The position numbers were made by a program, and so were the translations under genes. A DNA stretch of 24,022 bases. Origin: Ignavibacteria bacterium. Its GTDB lineage: Bacteria > Bacteroidota > Ignavibacteria > Tepidaquicellales > OLB5. Positions 8,499-16,366 of the stretch are shown in pieces. Each line of letters opens with the position of its first letter. Positions within the stretch are counted from its first letter, which is position 1. The stretch lies in assembly GCA_030835005.1 (NCBI GenBank), contig JAUQWT010000172.1:1-24022 (forward strand), written 5' to 3'. The notes beneath the pieces are model-generated. The model did no database searches and had not been told where the DNA came from. It worked only from the letters and a program-made list of their open reading frames with translations.

Positions 8499-10502
8499 GT
8501 GAATAAACTCAGAACTTTAGCTCAAAAGAATACAATTATAGTTTTCTTTGATGACCTGCAATGGGCAGATCTTTCGACACTGAATTTACTGTTCTATGCT
8601 GCCAAGAATCTGAAAGAAAAAACCTATCCTTTGGTTTTAGTATGCACATACCGCCCTCAGGATGTGAAAGAAGGGAGAATAAATCCTGTTACCGGCAATT
8701 ATGACCGGCACCCTCTTGAAGAGAAACTGAACAATCTGGCACGTTACGATGCTGTGAAGGAAATCAAGCTGAGCAGTTTTTCAGAGCAGCAAATGGAAAG
8801 TTATTTTAAAAAAAGATATCCGCACAATGATTTTTCTCGAAAATTCAAGAAGGAAATTATTGATCTGACTGAAGGAAATGCATTCTTCTTGAAAGAAACT
8901 CTTGAGAATCTGTCTGATATGGGATATATTTTTGAAGAAAACGGCAGTTTCAGGCATAATATGAAAATGGATCTGTCTTTATTCCCTAAGACAATTGAAG
9001 GAGTGATCAGGGAACGATATGAAAGACTGCCGGACGAACTTCAGGAATTGCTGCAGATCGCTGCGGTGATGGGTAAAGAATTTTCTGCAGAATTATTGAA
9101 GAGTATTACTGAACAAAGCGAGATCAAATTCTTAAGGAACTTCGAACTCCTTCAAAGTAAGTTCAACATAATAGATCCCGAAGATGAAGTTTTTGATAGA
9201 TTAACGGAAATATACCGGTTTAACCACCATCTGGTTCAAAAATACATTTATTTCAGTATTAATGCCGGGATAAGAACAAATTATCATAAGATAATCACAA
9301 GGCACATAAAAGACATATATGGAAATGAAAGCATTTCAAATATTATCGGCATATACAGCTTTCATTTTGGAATTGGAAACAAAATTATTGATGAAAAGTA
9401 TAAACTCCTGCTGAGGAAAGAAAGTTTGGGAAAAACTGTTCCGGTAAAGATTGCAGAAGAATTCCTTGGCTACCAGGAGGAACGTGCTGAGGTTTACGAA
9501 AAAAGCTACAGCAGTGAAGAAGCAATAAATACTTATGACCTCATAATCGAAATATCAGATATACTTGGCCTTGATGAAAATGCACTGAAATACTCGATAA
9601 AGAAAGCCGAGATGCTGATGGTAATGAGTAAATGGAGTGACTCTGAGAAAATCCTGCAGCAAGTTTTACTGGCTGAAAATGGCAGTTGCGCTCAATACAA
9701 AGCAAACAGCTTGAATTTAATCGGCAGATTATATGAGTTAAAAGGAAAATATAATGAAGCATTGAATTTCCTGAATCAGGCAAATGGAATATTTGAAGAA
9801 TTAAAGGATGAGACAGGGCTTTCAAAAGTACTGGGCAATATCGGAATGATTTACAAGAATATGGGTGATTATGATACTGCGTTAACGTATTATAACCGGC
9901 AATTGAAAATATGTGAGAACCTGAATGATCTTAAAGGAATTGCTTTATCAACAGGTAACATCGGGATAATATATTATGAATTGGGAGAATACGAGCAAGC
10001 AATGGCCTGTTATTCAAAACAGAAAAGTATATATGAACAGCTGAATGACAAAAGCGGACTATCTTATGTAATAGGTAATATGGGAATTATCAGTTTTCAG
10101 AATCATGAATACAATCAGGCAGAAGAATATTATTTGCAGCAGATCAAAATTTGCGAAGATATAGGCGACAAAAGAGGAATTGCAAGGGCTTTTGGGAACA
10201 TTGGTGCCTTGAGATTGGAAAATAATGATTATGATTCTGCTGTTGAATATCTAGATAAGCAGATTTGCAGCAGCGAGGAAATAGGAGACGAGATAGGGTT
10301 GATCTATTCTTACCTGAACAAGGGGATCATCTTTATGGACAGGAAAAACCTTGATCTCGCCAGAGAGCTTTTTGAAAGATCTTTGAAGAAAAGCTGCGAT
10401 ATATGTGATAAGAAGGGAATTGAGCTTTCGAAGAAATTCCTTGATGAGGTCAAAAATATAAGTGGGCAAGAAGAATCTAAATATGTGAGTTCTGTAGGAT
10501 AA
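8499..10502 (+). CDS. AAA/STAND ATPase, C-terminal piece with Walker B and TPRs
   Basis: Numbered from GTG 8499 (667 residues), which is only a possible restart; the real upstream sequence is the preceding entry in the same frame. Residues 10-22 form the Walker B segment 'IIVFFDDLQWADL'. 'LVLVCTYRPQDV' follows in the sensor position, then 'LTEGNAFFLKETL', and a helical or winged-helix section with 'YERLPDELQELLQIAAVMGK' and 'YRFNHHLVQKYIY'. All are hallmarks of the AAA_16-type STAND ATPases found in large signalling proteins. From about residue 395 to 655 come about six 40-residue TPRs with 'GNIG.IY...G.Y..A..YY..QL.I.E...D..G', the type that binds peptides or proteins. No DNA-binding, kinase or cyclase domain is attached, so it is a sensor or scaffold without a visible output domain. 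No signal peptide: cytoplasmic. If the TGA is real, this half lacks a nucleotide-binding P-loop and would not be an ATPase alone. Confidence 0.82.
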   Translation: MNKLRTLAQKNTIIVFFDDLQWADLSTLNLLFYAAKNLKEKTYPLVLVCTYRPQDVKEGRINPVTGNYDRHPLEEKLNNLARYDAVKEIKLSSFSEQQMESYFKKRYPHNDFSRKFKKEIIDLTEGNAFFLKETLENLSDMGYIFEENGSFRHNMKMDLSLFPKTIEGVIRERYERLPDELQELLQIAAVMGKEFSAELLKSITEQSEIKFLRNFELLQSKFNIIDPEDEVFDRLTEIYRFNHHLVQKYIYFSINAGIRTNYHKIITRHIKDIYGNESISNIIGIYSFHFGIGNKIIDEKYKLLLRKESLGKTVPVKIAEEFLGYQEERAEVYEKSYSSEEAINTYDLIIEISDILGLDENALKYSIKKAEMLMVMSKWSDSEKILQQVLLAENGSCAQYKANSLNLIGRLYELKGKYNEALNFLNQANGIFEELKDETGLSKVLGNIGMIYKNMGDYDTALTYYNRQLKICENLNDLKGIALSTGNIGIIYYELGEYEQAMACYSKQKSIYEQLNDKSGLSYVIGNMGIISFQNHEYNQAEEYYLQQIKICEDIGDKRGIARAFGNIGALRLENNDYDSAVEYLDKQICSSEEIGDEIGLIYSYLNKGIIFMDRKNLDLARELFERSLKKSCDICDKKGIELSKKFLDEVKNISGQEESKYVSSVG

Positions 10503-10618
10503 TAAAGCTATAGTCTCTTATGACTACTAAAAAATGCGCATTCATAATTGACTTTATAACAGTAACTTAAAGTATTATCCTTATTAGCCGCTTCATCCAG
10601 ATTTCCTAAAATTTACTC

Positions 10619-10625
10619 GGGAGAA
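10619..10625 (+). promoter_or_regulatory. Shine-Dalgarno sequence of the giant Fn3 protein gene
   Basis: GGGAGAA lies with six bases between its GGAG core and the ATG at 10630. It decides the start against the ATG at 10625, which is out of frame and stops after two codons. The 127 bases between the ATPase stop and this start also contain TTGACT (10548-10553) and TATTAT (10573-10578), a possible promoter but with a long 19-base spacer; I do not call it. Confidence 0.6.
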
Positions 10626-10629
10626 TGAG

Positions 10630-13600
10630 ATGAAGAATTTATGTCCCAACTCAATCCCTTTTAAAAAGTTCGTATTGTATTTTATAGAATTAGTGTTCTC
10701 AGTAATATTAATTCTTTCTTCTGCCAATACAGCATTCTCGCAATACATTTGCCAGGCACCGCAGCCTACAGGGCCGGGTTACTGGCAGTCAGTTGATCCG
10801 CCGACGATTACGTGGTCTCCCGTTTCCAATCCTCCCTGGTGTATAGGCGCTGTGGTTGAATATGGCTATTTACCATACTACTGTGATGTGAATCAACTGA
10901 CGGATTGGTTTGTACCTCAGGATGTAGTTTATACAGTACCTAACTCACTGTGGAACATTATTCCGTTAGACGAACCGCACTGCTGGGCAATGAGAAGCGG
11001 AACCTTTGCAATGAATCACAACATAGGCGGTACTTTGGTGCGATTGCCGGCGGCACTAAGCCCCGTTTCGATTATCTTGCCTGTCTATGGTGCGACGGGA
11101 ATCTCTTTAACACCTTTGTTAAAATGGACAACAGTTGCAGATGCGATTAATTACAGGGTCACTGTTTATCACACTAAATGGCTGAACACAGTTGCATTAG
11201 ATACATTAACTCCATTTGACAGCATTTATGTACCCTCCGGAGAATTCACTGAAAATACGAATTATTTGTGGAGAGTAAAGCCGTACTCTGCAACTGGTGA
11301 AGGTCCTTATTGCGACCTGAGTACATTTACAACCGGCTTCATTCCCGCGGCACCCCTTCTTGTTTCTCCGGTTGATAACGCATCCGAAGTTTCAATTTCA
11401 CCGACATTGGTTTGGAATACTTCATTGAGTGCTTCCACATACCGATTACAGGTTGCAAGAGATGCAGGATTTAATAATATCATTTTCAATGATTCGACTT
11501 TAACATCAACCTCAGAAGTTATTCCAGGACTTGCATACCTGACCTCGTATTTCTGGAGAGTCAATGCAAAGAATTCCTTTGGAACCGGTCCGTGGTCATC
11601 TGTATGGAAGTTTACAACAACGGACGGTTTGCCATCTCAGGTTGTTTTGTCTTCACCGGCAAACAATTCAGTTGAACTACCGGTTAATCTCATATTTAAC
11701 TGGTATAGGGCAAGTGAAGTGACCTCGTATTTACAGAAAGAAGCAGAGAGTCCCGGTGTCATTGCAGTTAAGTATAATACAGACGCAATAGATGCTTATT
11801 GTTTTGAGTTGACAACAGATACAATAACCTTTGCAGGTTTGACCAGGGATACAACTTTAACTGATACAACAAAAGCAATCTCCGGCCTTAGTTTGGGAGC
11901 AAAGTATTATTGGCGCGTGAAGGCTAAAAATTCTATTGGATGGGGAAAATTCAGCCTATGGTGGTATTTTGCAACCACAGACGGATTGCCAAAACAGGTT
12001 ATTCTGTATTCGCCTGAAAATAATGCAATCGATCTGCCGCCGGCTGTAACATTTACATGGTATCAGGCATTTGAGATAAATCCTAACAAGTTAAGAATTG
12101 ATGAAAAAAAGGATAATAAGAAGAATACTAAAGCAATCAGTGCTTATTGTTTTGAGTTAACATCTGATACAGTAACACTATCCGGCATGTTAAGGGATAC
12201 AACCGTTATGGATACAACTAAAGATGTAAGCGGACTTCTGGCCTCAACTTCATATTACTGGAGGGTTAAGGCAAAGAACGAAACAGGCTGGGGCAGCTAC
12301 AGCTTATGGTGGAAGCTAACTACCATGGCTTTGCCGGCTGTTCCTGTATTGTATTTGCCGGAAAATCTTGCTGCAAATGTATCAATAATTCCGGAGTTTG
12401 ACTGGGGCGATGCTGACGGCGCTGTGAACTACTCAATTCAGGTCTCAACAAATCCGGATTTTTCCGCACCGGTTCTTGATTCAGGTGAAATTGCAGGCTC
12501 GGGATTCCTATCGCCGTGCGGAATTCTGAAGTACGATACGCTATATTACTGGCGCGTTAAGTCAAACAACGTAATCGGAAGCAGTTCATGGTCTGAGATT
12601 TGGAACTTCACAGTTTACAGCAAACCCGAATGGTTTATTCAGTGTACCGGCGTGCAAAACACCCTGCTGGATTTGGTTTTTATAAATGCAAATACTGGCT
12701 GGGCTTGCGGTTATGATGGCGTTATAAAAACCACTAATGGGGGTTCACTGTGGTTTCCTGTAAATAACGGGATCGATTTAGCCTGCTTATCTATTTTCTT
12801 TATTGATGAAAATACCGGCTGGGTTGCAAATGATTTTGATTTAATATATAAAACAACCAACGGGGGAAATTCATGGAATTACGGAATTGAAGAAGGTGCG
12901 TATGGCAATAAGAGTTTTGATTTTATAAATGCAAATACAGGATTCTTTGCAATATATAACTGGGCTAAGAATTCCGGTGAATTTTCCAGAAGCAATACTG
13001 CTGATGGTTATGATCATGGAATATTCAAGACAACTGATGGAGGAATTGACTGGTTCTCAATAGATGTTCCCCTGACTACCAATTATAATGCTGTTGATTT
13101 CCCGGGTTCAGGGACAATTGGTTACACCTGCGGAGGAAGCGGAGATGAAGGAGGAACGGGATACATGCTTAAGACCACTGATGAAGGAGTAATTTGGACA
13201 GAAATGGACGTAACAGGAAGTGCACATCTTACTGACTTATCGTTTATTGATCAATTAACAGGCTGGGCAGTAGGTTCAGGCAGTACGGTTATTTATACTT
13301 CAAATGGAGGAATGAACTGGACTCTTCGCAACAGTTCAATAGAGGATGATCTTGTATCTGTATATTTTATTAATGAGAATACCGGCTGGACGTGCGGCGG
13401 CAATAATATTTATAATACAACCGATGCCGGAATGACCTGGACTCTTGCTCAAAACATCTTTCCGGGATTAACGAGTATTACGTTTAAGAACTCAAAGGGA
13501 TGGATATCCGGTGAGAACGGTCTAATTCTTAAAAATGATGGCGTACAAGAAACTCCTGTGCCGATTTTGATTTCTCCTTTAAATGGTTCTGTGGGTGTTT

Positions 13601-16323
13601 CTTTAGCACCACTGCTTGACTGGAGCGATGTAACAGGAGCATCAGAATACCGGGCACAAGTTTCAACCGACTCAAATTTCAGCAGTACTATTATTGATGC
13701 CGGCAATTTGACGATTTCACAATTTTTGATCCCTTCGGGTATTTTATCAGACAATACTATATATTACTGGCGCGTGAAAGCAAGAGGAATTTCAGGGTGG
13801 GGTAATTATACCGGCTGGTGGAGTTTCACAACCATAACGCCTTCGCCTGCATCACCTATTCTTGCCGCTCCTATAAACAACTCTATTGGCATCATCTTAC
13901 CTGTAACATTGATATGGAATCCGGTACCTACGGCAGTCAACTATAAGTTGCAATTATCCGAGGATTCCTCGTTTGGTACATTCATCATAAACGATTCAAC
14001 ACAGGCAGATACTTCTGAATTAATAACGGCACTGGATCCTTTAACAAATTATTACTGGAGAGTCGCCGCCGGAAATCCGGGCGGCTGGAGCGCATTTTCT
14101 CAAATATGGGAATTCAGAACTCTTGGATATCCTTCACAAGTATCTCTTTTTAGCCCGGCAAATAATTCAATAAATATGCCGACTAGTATTACTTTCATAT
14201 GGAACCATGCTGTTGACCTGCAGTCGAAGTATAAGCCGAAGTCAGATCAGTTCAAAAATGAAAGTAAGGAATCTGATTTGAATACTTTAAGTAAACATAA
14301 ATCAGACAGGTCATTTACGGATGAATATGAAACAATAGGTTATTATTGGTTTGAGCTTTCTGCTGATACTGTTTCTCTTTCAGGCTTAATCAGGGATTCA
14401 ACTTTAGCAGACACTTCAAAAACAATTAACGGATTCAGTAATTCAGCTTCATATTACTGGAGAGTGAAAGCAAAGAACGAAACAGGCTGGGGTCAATTTT
14501 CAAGCTGGTGGAAATTCACAACAATCGTTTCTGCACCTGCAGCGCCAGTTCTCAGTTTTCCATCTGATAATTCAACAGGTAATGCGCTTAATATTATTTT
14601 ATTATGGAATAGGTCTGCCGGTGCTTCAAGTTACAGGGTTCAATTGGCATTGGATTCAAATTTTAGCAGTTTGATTCTAAATGACTCGAATGTAACCGAT
14701 TCCATGAAAGCAGTAACAGGTCTTGGCCCGCTGGTTTATTATTATTGGAAAGTAAATGCTAAAAATATCGGAGGTACAAGCGATTATTCCCAAGTATGGA
14801 GATTTAAAACAATTGGTGAGCCTAACCAGGTGATACTAGTAGCTCCTGTGAATAATGCTGTAAATCAACCGGTTGATCTGACGTTTATATGGAGAAGAGC
14901 TTTCGATCAGACATCAGTTTCTTACATCCAGCCGTTTGTTTACAAAAATGAGAGAGCACCTTTGAAAAATAGTGTACAAAGCACAATTGAATCAAGTGTC
15001 ATAGATATGGTGAACAATTATTATTTTGAGTTAACCACTGATACTGTAACATATGCAAATGTTATTCGCGATTCGTTGCTACTGGATACAGTTAGATCAG
15101 TTAACGGATTGATCTACAATACTTCATATTTCTGGAGAGTAAAAGCAAAGAATGAAATTGGCTGGGGAAGCTTCTCGGATTGGTTTAGATTTACTACTCA
15201 AACAATGTTGAACCTGAATGTTGCCTATAGCTCAGATTGGAATATGCTTTCAATACCTGTTAATGCTGATCCGAACGGAGTACAGAGCGTATTCCCGGCA
15301 TGCACCCCGCCTGCGTTCTATTATGATAATGGTTATCAATCCGATACAATCCTCATTCCGGGGAAGGGTTACTGGCTGTATTTTGCCAGCGGAGGAACTC
15401 AAAACATCACAGGTTTGGCAATAAGTCCAAAGCTTATACCAGTTATACAGAACTGGAATATGATAGGTGCGTTTGAAAATGATGTTCCGGTTTCTTCGAT
15501 TACATCCAATCCCCCCGGAATTATCAATTCCGGCTTCTTTGAGTATTCAGGCGGATACACTGCTGTTGATACTTTGATCCCCGGAACAGCTTATTGGGTA
15601 AACGTTACTCAGAGCGGAAACTTGATTATACCTTATAGTATCGATAGGCTTAATGAAAGTATAGTATTTAATAGTGAACAAAAAAATCATGAGTTTACCG
15701 GAGACTGGGTTGAGCTAAATATATCGGATAATTCAGCCAAAAGTACAGATCTGTTTCTTGCCAATAAAGAAGAAATGAATAGTTCGTATTTGCTTCCACC
15801 TGTTCCGCCGATGGGAATTTTCGATGCAAGATTTGGTTCAGATTGTTATGCTGAGATGCTGGGATTGGGCCGTCATGTGATAAATATTAAGACCGGCGAC
15901 TATCCAATTAAGATAAAAGTTAAGAATCTTAAAAACCTTAAGCTGCAATTAAAGGATAACATTAACGGTAAGCTTCTTGATATGCTTCTGATTGACAATT
16001 CGGAAATATCAATAAGTGACCCAATAAACAGTTTTGTATTATTTGAGCAAGAACTGCCAACAGTATTTTCACTGAGCCAGAACTATCCTAATCCTTTTAA
16101 CCCGTTGACACATATTAAATATGCTGTTCCGCGGAAAGTACATGTAAAGATGGTATTATATGATATACTGGGAAGGGAAGTAATGATTTTGGTGAACGAA
16201 ATCAAAGAGGCAGGATATTATTTATTAGATCTAAAGGCAGATGAAATTTCATCGGGAGTATATTTCTACAGAATTGAAGCCGGGAATTTCATTGACGTAA
16301 AGAAACTGATAATTATTAAGTAG
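10630..16323 (+). CDS. Giant T9SS-exported surface protein: ten Fn3-like domains, YCF48-like propeller, sorting domain
   Basis: The 1897-residue protein starts with a signal peptide ending AFS|Q (residue 37) and an aromatic, Cys-containing N-terminal section to about 138. Fn3-like domains with 'P..G......P.L.W......Y..Q', 'YYWRV.A.N..G' and 'W.F.T' signatures occupy about 139-668 (five) and 976-1527 (five). Between them (669-975) is a YCF48/BNR-type propeller with six 'TT.GG..W'-like motifs and repeated 'NTGW' turns. Residues about 1528-1670 hold two 'WNM(L/I)' modules, about 1690-1800 a 'PPVPPMGIFDARF' domain, and about 1811-1897 a T9SS sorting domain ('LSQNYPNPFNP', 'VLYDILGREV', 'SSGVYFYRIEAG', ending KKLIIIK). 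It should be exported and attached to, or released from, the cell surface. Four Fn3 domains (third, fourth, eighth, tenth) carry extra charged inserts of 24-44 residues. A 23-base identity between 12271-12293 and 14470-14492 points to domain duplication or conversion. The role is probably adhesion or scaffolding. Confidence 0.9.
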   Translation: MKNLCPNSIPFKKFVLYFIELVFSVILILSSANTAFSQYICQAPQPTGPGYWQSVDPPTITWSPVSNPPWCIGAVVEYGYLPYYCDVNQLTDWFVPQDVVYTVPNSLWNIIPLDEPHCWAMRSGTFAMNHNIGGTLVRLPAALSPVSIILPVYGATGISLTPLLKWTTVADAINYRVTVYHTKWLNTVALDTLTPFDSIYVPSGEFTENTNYLWRVKPYSATGEGPYCDLSTFTTGFIPAAPLLVSPVDNASEVSISPTLVWNTSLSASTYRLQVARDAGFNNIIFNDSTLTSTSEVIPGLAYLTSYFWRVNAKNSFGTGPWSSVWKFTTTDGLPSQVVLSSPANNSVELPVNLIFNWYRASEVTSYLQKEAESPGVIAVKYNTDAIDAYCFELTTDTITFAGLTRDTTLTDTTKAISGLSLGAKYYWRVKAKNSIGWGKFSLWWYFATTDGLPKQVILYSPENNAIDLPPAVTFTWYQAFEINPNKLRIDEKKDNKKNTKAISAYCFELTSDTVTLSGMLRDTTVMDTTKDVSGLLASTSYYWRVKAKNETGWGSYSLWWKLTTMALPAVPVLYLPENLAANVSIIPEFDWGDADGAVNYSIQVSTNPDFSAPVLDSGEIAGSGFLSPCGILKYDTLYYWRVKSNNVIGSSSWSEIWNFTVYSKPEWFIQCTGVQNTLLDLVFINANTGWACGYDGVIKTTNGGSLWFPVNNGIDLACLSIFFIDENTGWVANDFDLIYKTTNGGNSWNYGIEEGAYGNKSFDFINANTGFFAIYNWAKNSGEFSRSNTADGYDHGIFKTTDGGIDWFSIDVPLTTNYNAVDFPGSGTIGYTCGGSGDEGGTGYMLKTTDEGVIWTEMDVTGSAHLTDLSFIDQLTGWAVGSGSTVIYTSNGGMNWTLRNSSIEDDLVSVYFINENTGWTCGGNNIYNTTDAGMTWTLAQNIFPGLTSITFKNSKGWISGENGLILKNDGVQETPVPILISPLNGSVGVSLAPLLDWSDVTGASEYRAQVSTDSNFSSTIIDAGNLTISQFLIPSGILSDNTIYYWRVKARGISGWGNYTGWWSFTTITPSPASPILAAPINNSIGIILPVTLIWNPVPTAVNYKLQLSEDSSFGTFIINDSTQADTSELITALDPLTNYYWRVAAGNPGGWSAFSQIWEFRTLGYPSQVSLFSPANNSINMPTSITFIWNHAVDLQSKYKPKSDQFKNESKESDLNTLSKHKSDRSFTDEYETIGYYWFELSADTVSLSGLIRDSTLADTSKTINGFSNSASYYWRVKAKNETGWGQFSSWWKFTTIVSAPAAPVLSFPSDNSTGNALNIILLWNRSAGASSYRVQLALDSNFSSLILNDSNVTDSMKAVTGLGPLVYYYWKVNAKNIGGTSDYSQVWRFKTIGEPNQVILVAPVNNAVNQPVDLTFIWRRAFDQTSVSYIQPFVYKNERAPLKNSVQSTIESSVIDMVNNYYFELTTDTVTYANVIRDSLLLDTVRSVNGLIYNTSYFWRVKAKNEIGWGSFSDWFRFTTQTMLNLNVAYSSDWNMLSIPVNADPNGVQSVFPACTPPAFYYDNGYQSDTILIPGKGYWLYFASGGTQNITGLAISPKLIPVIQNWNMIGAFENDVPVSSITSNPPGIINSGFFEYSGGYTAVDTLIPGTAYWVNVTQSGNLIIPYSIDRLNESIVFNSEQKNHEFTGDWVELNISDNSAKSTDLFLANKEEMNSSYLLPPVPPMGIFDARFGSDCYAEMLGLGRHVINIKTGDYPIKIKVKNLKNLKLQLKDNINGKLLDMLLIDNSEISISDPINSFVLFEQELPTVFSLSQNYPNPFNPLTHIKYAVPRKVHVKMVLYDILGREVMILVNEIKEAGYYLLDLKADEISSGVYFYRIEAGNFIDVKKLIIIK

Positions 16324-16350
16324 TTATTCTGAATGATTATTTATTAATAG

Positions 16351-16359
16351 AGAAGGTGA
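16351..16359 (+). promoter_or_regulatory. Shine-Dalgarno sequence of the 853-residue Fn3 protein gene
   Basis: AGAAGGTGA matches the anti-Shine-Dalgarno tail well and lies seven bases before the ATG at 16367. It supports that start, after which the signal peptide begins at once. The envelope-gene string at 1768-7872 shows no comparable ribosome-binding site. Confidence 0.65.
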
Positions 16360-16366
16360 ATTCAAA

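Noticed and set aside
10506..10533. Hairpin TAGTC-TCTTAT-GACTA after the ATPase gene as a terminator
   Set aside because: The stem is only five weak pairs and is followed by an A-run on the plus strand, not a T-run.
10548..10578. TTGACT ... TATTAT as a promoter before the giant gene
   Set aside because: The 19-base spacer is long, and the promoter consensus of this lineage differs from the E. coli type.
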